From Ulva prolifera (lineage: Eukaryota; Chlorophyta; Ulvophyceae; Ulvales; Ulvaceae): DNA of 64,000 nucleotides. Below the pieces are notes generated by a model that did no database searches, was not told the DNA's origin, and saw nothing but the letters and a program-made list of their open reading frames with translations. How positions within the stretch are numbered: the first letter of the stretch is position 1; each line of letters opens with the position of its first letter. The position numbers were made by a program, and so were the translations under genes. This document shows, piece after piece, positions 31,386 through 42,907 of this stretch. The stretch lies in contig CM041202.1 of NCBI GenBank assembly GCA_023078555.1, positions 3,902,022 through 3,966,021 on the forward strand, in the 5' to 3' direction.

Positions 31386-34300
31386 CTACGTCTCCACTAG
31401 CTGGAGTTTATTACGAACTTCTAGCAAAGCAGGTCCGGGCAGCACTTTAGTAAACACATCTGCTAACTGATCGACAGTGCCGACCCATTCTACCTTAAGT
31501 TCATCCATCTGGACATATTCCCGCACTCGCAAGTGCCGCACACGAATGTGCTTGGATCTGTCAGTGGACACAGCATTCACAGCCAAGATATTGGCACTCT
31601 TATTGTCACCCCACAGAGTCGGCTTATGTGGGACGAGTTTCAAATCGAGAAGCAACTGCTTCACCCACATCAACTCGTTGGCTGTTGCACTCATCGCGAT
31701 GAGTTCAGCCTCTGTTGTATCCCCAGCCACTATACTCTGCTTCTTCGAACGCCAGAGAACAGAGTTCCCATACACTCGAATAATCATACCAGACACGCTT
31801 TTCAGATCAGCAGAGTTCGCAAAATCTGCATCTGAAAAAGCTTCTAGCAAACACCCATGTCCCTCAGAGCCTACAAATTTTATTCCTAGATTTTTCGTGG
31901 ACTGTAGGTATCTCAGAACGTGTTGCACGGCAGACCAGTGTTCCTTCAGACTACTAGACATGTGCCGGGCCAGGGCATGTGCCACGTAGCTCAGGTCAGG
32001 TTGTGTCACTCCTGCAATGTACTGGATGCTTCCTACAGCACTCATGAACCTGGAATGCTCAGCAGCACTGGCTTTCTCCAGGTCAGGATGCTCTTTCACA
32101 CTCCTTAGTTGTTGCCGCGGCACTAATGGAGTGGGAGATTTACGACAGTCGGACATGCTGTACTTTTCCAGCAAGTTCTGGATCTTGTTACGTTGTGTCA
32201 TTGTGATTGTTTTGGCTTTTCGATCACGCGTGATCTCAGTGCCAAGTGCCCAAGACAGGTCACCTAAATCTCTGCCTTCAAATTTTGTGAGAATAACAGT
32301 GATTATTTCCTGCAGCCCCGCAGAGCAACTGAAAATAAATAAGTCATCCACCCACAGAAAAATAAAGCACCGATTGGTTTTACTGACATACAGTCCGGGA
32401 TCACTCTGTGCGCACACAAATCCCAGTTCAGCCAAGACCTTTACTAAAGCTTTATGCCACTCGCGAGCGGCTTGCTTCAGGCCATACAGAGTCTTATGCA
32501 ATTTCCATACACGTGCTGTCCCGTCTGAAAAATACGGGGGCTGTTCAACGAAAACCTCTTCCTCCAGGTCACCGTTCAGAAAAGCACACTGTATATCTAT
32601 ATGCCTAATCTCCATATCCTCCTGAGCAGCTATTGACAGCAACACACGCAGCGTCGCATAACTACCGACAGGGGACCATGTCTCAAAGAAATCTACTCCT
32701 TCTACCTGAGAAAAACCACGAGCTACATATCGTGCCTTGTACCGCTGAATCTCACCAGCAGGCCCACGCTTGATCTTGAGCACCCATTTGCCCGAGATAG
32801 CCCGTTTGCCCGCAGGCAGATAGCACAACCCGAAGGTTCCGTGCTCACCCAGTGCATCTACCTCCTCTTGCATGGCACGCAGCCACGCATCCCTGTCTGG
32901 ACCCGCGAGTCCTTCCTTCATAGAAGGCAGATCAGGGTCGGAAGGCTTCTGCTTCCTGGCGGCAGCTGCTCTGCGCGACCCATGACGCTGAGCATTCTGC
33001 TGCTCGCCAGACCCCACATGCTGAGGCTTCAGGCCTGCACAGGACACTCCACAGTCAGCCGCGGCTGATGTGTCCTGATCGCAAGCTGAAACATCAATAG
33101 CAAATTCAACTGTCTTACTGCTAGCAATGTCAGAGCCCGCAGGCTCATGCATTTGTACAGCTGCTACATCCGCAGCCAATGGAACAAGGCGTCTGCGTAC
33201 AAGAGGATTGATTTTAATACGGGGTAAGGCAGCTGGAATGGCCCTCACCTCGTCGGGCAAATCAACCCCAACCGCGGCTGAGGGGTCCGGATCCTCTCCC
33301 CCTAATTCGGACCCGGTCTCCACCTCATCTGGCTCATCCTCCCAGAAGGGCCTCGGCGCCTCAGCTCCTCGCAAGGGCTGAGCAACTGCCCCCGCGCCAG
33401 ATGCTGAGGCCGCTGCCGAATTACTCCCAGAGCGGACCCGCTGAGCCTCCAGATGCTGATGAGCCGCAGCTCTTTCATCATCTGAGACGGTGTAGTCCAT
33501 GCGCTGTTCGTCATCGTCGTCATAGATGCCAGGACTGTCATCATCGGACGGATCCTCCATGTCGTCATCAGACGCACTGACAGACATTCGAATGGGGAGC
33601 GCAACTTCTACACCAGGGTCGTGCAACACAGCATTGCGCGTAACAACATACCGCGCGGTGCGAGAGGGCGTGGCGACAGGATGATACACTTCGCCGGGAA
33701 CACGAGGGGGAGCAGGGACGGCAGGTTGAGCAGCAGCTCTGGACATTGCACGCGTGCGATGCAAAGCTGTTCTGGCTATTTCCGGCGTTGCCCTAGCAGG
33801 GTCACGTCGGATAATCTCCGCAGAGGAGCCAGCTCCAAATCGTGGAGAGTACGCAGTAGGATCAGGGTCAGGGTTGTCCTGCCGGAATGTCATTTCCATG
33901 ACAGGAACCCTACCATGACCAGGGGGGGTGTGAAGCTGGTCACGCAGACGGCGCAACACTCCCCCATCATACGTGTGCTCTGCCGCGAAAGGAGGGACAT
34001 CTGCGTCAGTCACACGCTCACCCTCATCGTCCCCCTCGAAAGCAACCGTATAGGAGTTCGCAAACTCCTCAGGTTCCCTCTTGTCCACAACGGCGGACGC
34101 ATCGTACTTGCGTACGTGCCGGATCATCTGATCCGCAGTGCACATCACCTGACGCACAACAAAAACCCTACCCCCAGGAACGTTCTGGGCGTACACACGC
34201 TGCATGCTGGGGCCTAACCCAGCCCCGACCCAGTATGCAGGCACACCCCGTGGGGACAACTTCCGCAGCTTGTCATCCCTAGGGTATGCATACACTTCAA

Positions 34301-36944
34301 CCCCCCATGGACGCTGCTGCCGCAGCAGATCTTGGAACACCTCAACGGAGGTGTCTCGGAAAAAGGCCATATAAGGAATGATATCCTTATCACAAGACCG
34401 CACTAAAAACTCATCTAATTCTGTTGTCGCAAGCAACTTGTACTTGCGTTTCTCCTCATCCCTCAACTTATCGCGCTCGGCCTTTTTCATACGCTTACCC
34501 TTCCCCAGGCTCTTTTCAGCTTCGTCAACGTCCGCAGACGCATTGACAGCATGCTGAGCTTTCAGGCCCTTGAGGATACTCGCCAGTTTGTCATGGTACA
34601 ATGCCGATGATGGCGTGAGATTGTGGCCATGGACAACGCTGGCGAGGCATTCTATCCACAGGAACAGAGGCAGGCCGCTCGCGAGCAGCACAGCACGGAG
34701 TGACTCAAAGGCCACTCCGATCCTCCTCTCGATCATGCCATTACAGCGATGAGCGGCTGTGGGGGTCAAGCGGTGAGTGATGCCACGACGCTGGAGGTAG
34801 AGCTTTAAGGCCGCGACCATAAACTCTCCCCCTTTGTCGGTGTGTAGGATGCGCACACCCGGTTCACCTGGCTTCACCACATTCACCCGAATGCGTTCGA
34901 TAATATAAGAGATCATGGCCGCAGCCTCACTCTTTTTGCGCAGACCTACCACGAAAGTATAACGGGTAAAGGCACACATCACAAACAAAACATATTTCAC
35001 ACCACCAATTCCTACCGGAGAGACAGGACCAGCTAAATCGGCGTGCAGTTGCTCACCAGGCCACTTGGCCTGGCCCATGAGCTCACGATCATTGGCAGAA
35101 AACTTGCCCGCAGGCACTTTGCCAATTCTGCAGCCGTGACATCGATTCCCTAGTGGCTCGGAATCGACATCCAAATTCAAATGACCATAAAAGTCACTGT
35201 TAGATTGCATGCGCTTGAGGACCCAATTTGACTGGTGGAAAGACAAATGTGCTATAAAAGCAGGTTCCAGCAAGTATGCATCATATGGGACCTCAGCTCC
35301 CCCAGCATTGGGTCGCTTCAGGTCAATGGCCGCAACCGCCACATGATGCCACTGCTGTTGATCCTCAATAACTGAGGTCGGACTGCTCTGGTTAGACCAG
35401 ACTACCCCCCTATTGACAGGCGCACCGACGAGAATGGGTTTCGTATCTACCGCCATTTTAAAGGCAAAAACAGGATGACCGTCTACATCTAGTTCCTGAA
35501 ATTTGACGTTATCCTCTACGCCGGTAGCCATATCACCCAGACCAGGGACATATAACACATTCCTACGCGTGTCTAGGAACATCTGCTCTGATCTAAGACC
35601 CATCGTGCTGAGCAGGTTGTACGGACATTCATGAGCATAGTAAACACCAGGGATTTCCACATCCAGTGGGTGCGTGTTCCCATGCTTGTCCACATAAGCA
35701 CCCAGGTTCACCTGAATGGTTCCCCTACCCATGATAGAAAGCTGCCCTGGTCCCGCGAGATTGGCAACTTTCTGACACGGGCCGTACTCAGTGAACATTT
35801 CCCGATTTCCTACTATATGCATGTCCGACCCACTATCAACAATGATGTTCCACGGCATGGACGCGTCCGGCTGTGGATACTTGGCAGGCATTTCAATAGT
35901 GCAAACATCTCTGGCCGCAGCCTGTTTGCGTTGGGGGCAGTTCGCACGCAAATGTCCCTTCTTCTTGCAGAAGAAACAGGTCCTGGTCTCCTCGCGAGGA
36001 GCCTGGCCAGCTGCGAGAGCAGCGACCACAAGGCCGTCACCACGGTGCTGCTTGCGCCAGCCATGGCCTGGTTTGCCCGCGGGCGCCCCAGACCTAGCCT
36101 GCAGCGACCGCTGTTGTTTGAGCAAATCGGCATGCTCAGTTAAACGGGCTATTATCACATGAGGGGAGGAGTGTTGAACTTCGCCGCGCACAGCGTTGAA
36201 CTCTTCCCCCACCTCTAACAGTTTCAATCGAAGCCATCGCTGGCCCACATCGGCACCTAGTGCCTCCAGTTGAGTGTAAACACTCATCACCTCACCACAA
36301 TATGTCGCGACATCTTTATTGTGTTGTGACAAAGAATTGAACCGACTCCACAGTCTGTGGATCTCGGCTTCAGTGCTAGGTCTGTACTTGGCAGTCAAGT
36401 AAGACCATGCTTCACACAAATGTGACATGCGATAGACAGTCGTCCTATCCGCGTCAGGCAAAGACATTAGGACCTGTGTCCTCGCCCTAGCGTGAACACG
36501 CTGTTCGTCCGCAGACGGTGCGTGCTGCAACAGATGATCTAACTCGAACTGACCTAACCACAAAAAGACTTTCTGTTCGTACGCAACGAAACTTTCAGTC
36601 TTGTAATTCCAATCAGGCAATTTCCCTTTAGTCAAATCAGGTTCGCTACGCCCCCGAGATGCGCGCAGCGCCTCGGTTAACGTCTCGAGTGATATGAGTG
36701 ACTCGGTGTGACCAGGATCGTTCACAACATGAGAGGAAATAGGCACCTGCTGGCTACTCTGCCCAGTGTGGGAAGAGGGTCGTGGCCGGACAATCCGTCC
36801 GCCCCGGAGCAACATACCCGCAGGCTGTTCTCCGTCAGGGAGCTGTTGGTCAGCGTCCCTGTCGACGAGAGGCTGCTGTTCAGCATCGTCACGCCTTTCC
36901 TCGCGAGGAGAGTTGGCGTTGGCGTTGGAGTTCGAGAGAGACAT
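31386..36944 (-). CDS. copia-2 gag-pol polyprotein (1852 aa, uninterrupted)
   Basis: Single frame. Gag helical block about residues 85-300, CCHC knuckle CFFCKKKGHLRANC near 328, protease IVDSGSDMHIV near 372. Integrase has HLSFHQ, CHGC near 605, LHADLAGP near 634, HTDKGGEF near 700 and NGMIERR near 736. An acidic linker (about 1000-1350) includes a D/E-rich tract. RT has KWVLKIKRG, HIDIQCAFLNG near 1448 and FLWVDDLFIF near 1531. RNase H has FSDADFAN near 1701, LWGDNKSANI near 1780 and the QLADVFTKVLPGP end. All catalytic residues are in place, so it encodes a potentially active protein. It supplies the reference for the two frame breaks in copia-1. Confidence 0.96.
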   Translation of the reverse strand: MSLSNSNANANSPREERRDDAEQQPLVDRDADQQLPDGEQPAGMLLRGGRIVRPRPSSHTGQSSQQVPISSHVVNDPGHTESLISLETLTEALRASRGRSEPDLTKGKLPDWNYKTESFVAYEQKVFLWLGQFELDHLLQHAPSADEQRVHARARTQVLMSLPDADRTTVYRMSHLCEAWSYLTAKYRPSTEAEIHRLWSRFNSLSQHNKDVATYCGEVMSVYTQLEALGADVGQRWLRLKLLEVGEEFNAVRGEVQHSSPHVIIARLTEHADLLKQQRSLQARSGAPAGKPGHGWRKQHRGDGLVVAALAAGQAPREETRTCFFCKKKGHLRANCPQRKQAAARDVCTIEMPAKYPQPDASMPWNIIVDSGSDMHIVGNREMFTEYGPCQKVANLAGPGQLSIMGRGTIQVNLGAYVDKHGNTHPLDVEIPGVYYAHECPYNLLSTMGLRSEQMFLDTRRNVLYVPGLGDMATGVEDNVKFQELDVDGHPVFAFKMAVDTKPILVGAPVNRGVVWSNQSSPTSVIEDQQQWHHVAVAAIDLKRPNAGGAEVPYDAYLLEPAFIAHLSFHQSNWVLKRMQSNSDFYGHLNLDVDSEPLGNRCHGCRIGKVPAGKFSANDRELMGQAKWPGEQLHADLAGPVSPVGIGGVKYVLFVMCAFTRYTFVVGLRKKSEAAAMISYIIERIRVNVVKPGEPGVRILHTDKGGEFMVAALKLYLQRRGITHRLTPTAAHRCNGMIERRIGVAFESLRAVLLASGLPLFLWIECLASVVHGHNLTPSSALYHDKLASILKGLKAQHAVNASADVDEAEKSLGKGKRMKKAERDKLRDEEKRKYKLLATTELDEFLVRSCDKDIIPYMAFFRDTSVEVFQDLLRQQRPWGVEVYAYPRDDKLRKLSPRGVPAYWVGAGLGPSMQRVYAQNVPGGRVFVVRQVMCTADQMIRHVRKYDASAVVDKREPEEFANSYTVAFEGDDEGERVTDADVPPFAAEHTYDGGVLRRLRDQLHTPPGHGRVPVMEMTFRQDNPDPDPTAYSPRFGAGSSAEIIRRDPARATPEIARTALHRTRAMSRAAAQPAVPAPPRVPGEVYHPVATPSRTARYVVTRNAVLHDPGVEVALPIRMSVSASDDDMEDPSDDDSPGIYDDDDEQRMDYTVSDDERAAAHQHLEAQRVRSGSNSAAASASGAGAVAQPLRGAEAPRPFWEDEPDEVETGSELGGEDPDPSAAVGVDLPDEVRAIPAALPRIKINPLVRRRLVPLAADVAAVQMHEPAGSDIASSKTVEFAIDVSACDQDTSAAADCGVSCAGLKPQHVGSGEQQNAQRHGSRRAAAARKQKPSDPDLPSMKEGLAGPDRDAWLRAMQEEVDALGEHGTFGLCYLPAGKRAISGKWVLKIKRGPAGEIQRYKARYVARGFSQVEGVDFFETWSPVGSYATLRVLLSIAAQEDMEIRHIDIQCAFLNGDLEEEVFVEQPPYFSDGTARVWKLHKTLYGLKQAAREWHKALVKVLAELGFVCAQSDPGLYVSKTNRCFIFLWVDDLFIFSCSAGLQEIITVILTKFEGRDLGDLSWALGTEITRDRKAKTITMTQRNKIQNLLEKYSMSDCRKSPTPLVPRQQLRSVKEHPDLEKASAAEHSRFMSAVGSIQYIAGVTQPDLSYVAHALARHMSSSLKEHWSAVQHVLRYLQSTKNLGIKFVGSEGHGCLLEAFSDADFANSADLKSVSGMIIRVYGNSVLWRSKKQSIVAGDTTEAELIAMSATANELMWVKQLLLDLKLVPHKPTLWGDNKSANILAVNAVSTDRSKHIRVRHLRVREYVQMDELKVEWVGTVDQLADVFTKVLPGPALLEVRNKLQLVET

Positions 36945-37249
36945 CCTGCATCAGGACAGATGGTTGTTTGTCGCGCGCAGCAACTAACCAGTGGGATTGC
37001 TCGCAAGCAAACAGGTTGAGAGAACAAGCGAACGCGTTCGCTTTTCTCAGCGCTGATCATTAAAACAAGCTTCTCGAATTGTGTCTAACAACAATATGCT
37101 ACGAGAGAGCTAAATGATGCCTGCGCTGTTGACCGCAGTCTGAGCGCCGGCAGAACAGTGGAATGCCCGCCGTGTCTGCGCGCAGACATTGGCCGACGGC
37201 TTCCTGAACAAGACCATAAACAGACATAGCGCTAACATCACCGATACCA

Positions 37250-37604
37250 TGTCAGAAAAGCTATCATACGTGCAGGGCGGACGCGCAGTCCTCGTTCAAG
37301 TCAGGTCAGGACAGCCAGCATCTCGTACCTGCTGCGCACAGAGGTAGAACCGAGAGATGCTGAAAGGAGAGTGCTAATACCGTAAGACAGTAATGAGAAT
37401 GGTTACAGATCTCAGTGTGCACATGCTTATATGCACACTGAACACTCAACACTCAAGGTTACGGCGGGAAACCCTCGCACGATCTCTCTCACTACATCGA
37501 GACGATCCTAGCTGGCGGCTTACCCCTACACTGGATCCGCGGATCGTTCGTGCATGGATGCACCTGTCACCACACTGCTGCCCGCAGGCTCATGCATTGT
37601 GACA
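37250..37604 (-). repeat. copia-2 5' LTR (355 bp)
   Basis: TGTCAG...TGTGACA on the + strand. Inner end abuts the PBS complement CACCGATACCA. Related solo LTR at 38354-38700 confirms both ends. Confidence 0.9.
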
Positions 37605-37630
37605 CGCGTAAAGTCGCGTGACAGACATGA

Positions 37631-37697
37631 AAGTAAGAATTGAACCGGTGACCTCTAGAGTACACACGACATGCTCTAAGCACTGGGGCTCGCCTGA
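37631..37697 (-). other. tRNA-like sequence (tRNA pseudogene or SINE head)
   Basis: On the - strand: AGTGCTTAGAGCATG (D-arm/A-box-like) then GGTCACCGGTTCAATTC (T-arm/B-box-like) at tRNA spacing. The acceptor stem does not close cleanly, so it is probably a tRNA-derived relic just outside the copia-2 LTR rather than a working tRNA. Confidence 0.5.
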
Positions 37698-37783
37698 AGC
37701 AACGAGTCCTTTCTTAGATGACTCCTCCCTTGATTATGTCATCTATATTCTTGGATCCCCAGATATGGATATCCCACAACACC

Positions 37784-38200
<417 letters not shown>

Positions 38201-38353
38201 CAACGACCGTCAATGTGCAAATGGTTTCCACAGTTGCACTTATGACACCGAAGCCATGGAAATTCATATGTAGCAAAGGCGTTTACTTTGAACGGTACAG
38301 CGAAAACGACCATCCGCGCGGCACTTTCCACAAAGTCGCGCTCTGCCTTGCTC

Positions 38354-38700
38354 TGTCACAATGCATGAGCCTGCGGGCAGCAGGGTGGTGACAGGTGCAC
38401 CCATGCACGGACGATCCGCGGATCCGGTGCAGGGGTAAGCCGCCAGCCGTGATTGTCTCGATGTAGTGAGAGAGATCGTGCGAGGGTTTCCCGCCGTAAC
38501 CTTGAGCGTTCAGTGTGCATATAAGCATGTGCACACTGAGATCTATAATCTTTCTTCTTATTGTTTCACGGTATTAGCATCTCCTCTTACAGTGTTCCTC
38601 GGTTCTACCTCTGTGCGCAGCAGGTATGGAACACTAGCCTCCTGACCTGATCTGAACTGAGACTGCGCGTCTGACCTGACAAGATAGAGCATTTCTGACA
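38354..38700 (+). mobile_element. solo LTR of the copia-2 family, TSD TGCTC
   Basis: 347 bp, TGTCACAATG...TTTCTGACA, in the orientation opposite to copia-2. Flanked by TGCTC at 38349-38353 and 38701-38705. No internal sequence. Confidence 0.94.
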
Positions 38701-39007
38701 TGCTCGATAATATATGTACCTCAGTATGTCTGCAGTAGGGTGATGTGTGCGCACAGCGCTGCACACGCTGACCTTTCACTTTAACATGACGTGTGCGCAC
38801 ACGATACTGGCCACCGACGTGACTTGTGCGTGCACGTTGTCTAGCCTTCTTGATGCTTCACCAGCGTGATGTGTTCGTGCACGAGGGCGCCACGTATCAA
38901 TCGTGCGTGAGTATCGTATGGATCATGATCCACCACGTAGTGGGGAGAAGCTTCCATGTCATGCATCGTAAAAGTATTATTATCGTTCTGACACCCGAAC
39001 TCGGAGC

Positions 39008-39356
39008 GCAATGTGTGTGCATTAGGAGGTAAGTAGTGCCTATACCTGGAGAGCCGCCAGGTCGTACAAAAGGTCACTGCACAGATCAAGGAGTATACTG
39101 CACTGGATGCAAGACAGTGCAGGAACCTATGGAAGATGTAAGAGAAAGGTTACTTCAGACTTGGACACATACGACTATATGCGACCATTCGTGCATGTCT
39201 ACCGTGGCCCAATGACAATGGCCTGCGGCGAGCCGCTCACGGAGCGCCCCAAGTATGCTATCCTAACATAATACGGGTTGAGCCTTTGGCCACCATACCC
39301 ATGCGCAGACTTGCGTGTCATGCTTTGCAGGTGTACCTAGACATTGATTTATGACA
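39008..39356 (-). mobile_element. truncated solo LTR of the copia-1 family
   Basis: Matches the copia-1 LTR from the GTGTGCATTAGGAGG region to the TTATGACA end at 39356. The first roughly 20 bp (TGTTATAAACGAG...) are replaced by unrelated sequence, so the TSD cannot be tested. It interrupts the LINE fragment that starts at 39357. Confidence 0.85.
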
Positions 39357-40030
39357 TTGCTGCCGAGACCAGCGCACGGAATGCGGCGGCGGCGTCCAGG
39401 CGCTGCCCGGCGATGGTGCAGTCGTCATGATACGCCATGAGGGCGGCCGTGACCTCCCTCTCGGGTGGCTGATGCTGGGCCTGCACTGCCTGGAGGAGGC
39501 CCTGGAGGGCCAGGGCGAAGAGCAGCGGGCTGATGGGGTCGCCTTGACGCACGCCGCGCTGCGACGTGATCGCAGCGGTGCCGGGCGGTGCGCCGTCGAT
39601 GTAGAGATTTGCGGGGAACCTGTCAAGCATGGTGGCGAAGGGCAGCAGCGCAGGCTTGTGAGACGCAACGGCCTCCAAGATGGCTGCACGGGACATCATG
39701 TTGAATGCATTCTTCCAGTCCAGCTGCACAAGCACGACATCATCCCACGCTTGCAGCACGGCGCGCGCAGCATGGCCCAGGTTCTGCGCGCCCCCTGGCA
39801 CCCCGACCCCCACCTGCAGCGGCGCGAGGGAGGCACCTAGGCCACTGCACAGGGTCATGGCGCGCAGGCTGACCAGGTGCTGCCACGTCTCTGCAATGGC
39901 GATTGGGCGGACGCCTCCTTGTGGCTTCTCTTGCGGGAGGAGGCGGCAGTCCAGCAAGCGCGGGAGATGTGGCAGCCGGCCGGTGAGGGCAGCATTCACG
40001 AAGCGGTGAATCTCCGTGAACGCGGCCATG
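39357..40030 (-). pseudogene. LINE reverse transcriptase fragment
   Basis: About 225 codons open on the - strand: GRLPHLPRLLDC, KPQGGVRPIAIAETW (RT motif 1-2), VLVQLDWKNAFNMMSR (motif A, catalytic Asp), SQRGVRQGDPISPLLFALAL (motif B), and AYHDDCTIAG (motif C, Y-H-D-D with both catalytic aspartates). This is a non-LTR RT. C-terminal thumb, 3' UTR and N-terminal endonuclease are missing. The lower end is cut by the LTR at 39356; the upper end starts at the 3' tail of another copy (40035-40145). Confidence 0.88.
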
Positions 40031-40034
40031 CGGT

Positions 40035-40145
40035 GTGTATGTATGTAGTTACAAAGGACAGAGGCCGGGCAGCGAGCCGTTGCCAGGAATACACACGCAA
40101 ATCCACTCACGCAGTCATGGCACTAGGCCGGGCACGAGCACGTAC
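40035..40145 (-). repeat. LINE 3' tail, copy 3
   Basis: Same 3' segment as 29323-29430, with (TACA)n at its end and a (TGTA)n stretch at its other side (40146-40160). The RT fragment joins its tail head-to-tail. Confidence 0.78.
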
Positions 40146-40507
40146 CATGTATGTATGTATGCATGATGACATAGCCGTATCCATTTGGACATTGACAACT
40201 CCGAAATCCGGGACCGAAAGATGAATCCAAGCAACATGCTGCCGCAAACTCTGACTTGCGCCACAGAATGCAACAACACGAGCCAATTCACCGAGAGAGG
40301 ACGGGCGAATTGCAACACCCGACACCCCAGCATCACCACCAACACCATCAACACCGACAATAAGAACAACTGCTACATCAGACCACGAAACACTAGAGGC
40401 AATGTCATGAAGATGTCATGATTTCCGTCGAAACTAGGTCAAAGCCAGTCAAAGAACTCAAATGTGCAGCGAGAGCTACTCGCACCTCTACCAAACACCT
40501 AGTTTGT

Positions 40508-40572
40508 TACATTTGGTATCGTTGAAGGTCTTTCCTCTAGGAGACCCGGGTTCAAACCCTACCAGCGCCTTG
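40508..40572 (+). other. tRNA-like sequence inside the inverted-repeat element
   Basis: GGTTCAAACC (B box, 40549-40558) with an imperfect A-box-like TGGTATCGTTGAAGG at 40514-40528. Possible pol III promoter relic. Confidence 0.4.
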
Positions 40573-40615
40573 CCTGCGGTGTTCTACCGCCTTCGGGACG
40601 AAGTCTTCCCGGCTC

Positions 40616-40850
40616 CGTCATGCACAGTGTTATGTGACATGTGTCATGGTCAAGCAAGCTAGGCAAAGTGGTGGCTAGCGGGGGTCAAGTGTCATCCCTT
40701 ACGGTGACCCCGCATAAGCCGTGTCATCGGTTGTCACGCCCGTGGGCTGTGCGATGCGAGTCACAGCCAGCGCGGACATTAGCTTGATATGTCCGCGTGT
40801 GCCTTAACGGACCGTTGCTTATTCTTGCTTTTTTTTTGCTATGTGTTATA
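40616..40850 (+). repeat. LTR remnant of the gypsy-2 family
   Basis: Inverted relative to 17783-18015 and similar across its whole length (GTCATGCACAGTGTTATGTG at the start, GCTATGTGTTA at the end). Terminal TG is CG here; no TSD, so old. Confidence 0.82.
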
Positions 40851-40956
40851 TTTCGCCGGTGTAACAAACTTGGTTTGTTATAGGTGCGAGTAGCTGTCGC
40901 TGCATAGTTGAGTGCTTTGACTAGCTTTGACCTAGTTTCGACAGAATTCATGACAA

Positions 40957-42900
40957 AGGACCTAGCCGTGCGAGCAACTGCCGCACCAAAACCGCAACGG
41001 CGGAGACATGCCGATCACGATGTGCCACTGGGACAGGTGGCAGAACTGCCCCGATGGGTGCACGTGTAAGAACAATACCCTTATACCGGTATATGGAATC
41101 CAACATACCCTTAGTGGCCAGCCTTAATTATTGGCGCTTGTCCTCAACACTTACACAAGCAAGCCATTAGCATGCATATGCTAAGCCCACCTTAACATGT
41201 ATCTGCCATGACTAGTGTCAGTGGTGTGGCATGTTTAACGCTCTCTCTCACGCCGCCTCATCAACTTCGAGATCAAATTTATGAGATCAATTATTTGTGT
41301 TGTGGTCACGCAAGCCAACCATCGGGAACGTAAAATCTACCTACAAGATGACAAAGAGAACATTAAAGTGTATGCTTGATCTTTCATGAGGTACGACGTA
41401 GTGACGGGCAACATGGTGCTCATTGAATTGAATCATGTGAACATGACCTGGTGACCCATTTTGCGTCATGGTAGACATGCAATTCAGAACGCACAAGCTT
41501 CAAGTGCCAAGGGATCAATCTGCTATGATATGCCACGCTGGCTTGACGTGTCGGAACACTCTACTAGGCCTTGGAATTACCAGTCCGTCATTCGTCCCAA
41601 TAACTTAAAACACGTTGTACAATTTGTTGCACATCGAGACTATTGTCTAGCACATATTAGTAAGGCTGGCATGTACCGGTCCAAGTACATGTATCGGTAC
41701 AACAATATATGGTACACTACCGGTACATTGACAAAGTTGGGAACATTGCGGTGCTCTGGGATGCACCATTAAACGGTACTTCGACGATCGCGAATGTACC
41801 GATGTTCCAGAACATTGGTTATATGTGCAAGGATGTGGTGGAAGTTCGTTTGCAGTTCGTGCGCTGCGCGTGTGGCAAGGTGCGCGTCGCGCTTTTCAGT
41901 CTGTGAGCGCTGATTTGAATGTGACAGCGCTACCAAGGAGTCGAACCAGACAAAATTCAATTAAGTAATGTCCAGATTTTTGTACGGTACACAATGGTGC
42001 TGCAAAATTGATTGTTGCCTGCAGGGGAGCTCTATATCACTATGCACACGCGGCATCGTTGTAACACTAGCTAGGCACAACGTACATAATAAAAGCTAAA
42101 TGTAGCATTAAGTTTATTTTATCCAGAGACACGCACGATTGGCAGCATGAAGGTGGCATTGCAATGTCTACGCTGATGCCACGTCCGTGCCAGGCTTCGT
42201 TAAGGCCGTGTCACACTTCATCCACAACAGTGCATGGAGCTGCTCTAGTTCGAGACGGTGTGGCTACGGCTAGGCAAGACAAGCATGCTTGTGTGCAATG
42301 GGTCTCAGACTCACAGCCGTCTAGTGCGGACACCAGTCGATTGACGAACACCGGCGCATGTTTGATCAACTCTACTGCATGGACTCGAAGTCACGATACA
42401 CTGACACAATTCGGGGCTTTGTGGGAGTATTGTTGTGCAGACAACTGTACATATTGAGGTGGTGGCACAAGCAGACAGCTATGTGCACACAACCCCTTCG
42501 ATGGTGCCATGGTAACATTATGAAAGCACTGGTTCTGTGCTTTCCAACGACACCTTTCTTGTGCTGATATGATTCTCAAGATTGCGTGTCAATTGCGTCA
42601 ACAGTTCATTGACCTCCGTTTTGACCATAAGTGAAATCGTGCACGGCCCCTGCAACAATCACCTCTAGCCCAACACAGTTGAAACTTGGTCACAATGTGC
42701 GTAAGGGTGTTGCTAAACATTTGGAAATGACTGAATGGGTAAATTCAATCTATGCTAGCTGGCAGCTCCATGGTTCTGATTTTCTTGGGTATGAAATGTA
42801 CGATGTTCCGAAAAATGTTCGATACATTCCGATGTACCGGAAATAAATGCTCGCAAATGTTTCGATTTTCCAAGCTTACATATGAGACTAATATCACGGC
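40957..42900. other. intergenic, no recognisable gene
   Basis: Downstream of the AAA ATPase gene. Contains some ACCGGTAC/GTACCGGT motifs near 41677-41725, 41775 and 42830 but no convincing ORF, RNA or transposon. Confidence 0.3.
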
Positions 42901-42907
42901 CACCAAC

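Larger units (their letters stand above)
31100..37604 (-). mobile_element. copia-2: Ty1/copia element with intact polyprotein
   Basis: Reverse-oriented. 5' LTR 37250-37604, PBS complement at 37237-37249 (CACCGATACCA), one 1852-codon ORF, PPT, partial 3' LTR. CGCGT follows the 5' LTR, but no matching TSD was found because the 3' LTR outer end is damaged. Same broad lineage as copia-1 by PBS and protein motifs. Confidence 0.93.
40415..40954. mobile_element. element with about 97-bp inverted terminal repeats
   Basis: Left arm 40415-40511 and right arm 40860-40954 are inverted copies, roughly 85-90% identical by eye (both start GTCATGA, pass through GTCGAAACTAGGTCAAAG and CTACTCGCACCT, and end AGTTTGTTACA). 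The interior holds a tRNA-like sequence and an LTR remnant. No flanking duplication was seen. Confidence 0.7.

Noticed and set aside
37631-37697. Functional tRNA gene
   Set aside because: D and T arms are recognisable, but the acceptor stem and anticodon arm do not fold cleanly.
41677-42845. ACCGGTAC/GTACCGG motifs as a transposon end pair
   Set aside because: Scattered, no inverted termini or target duplication could be set.
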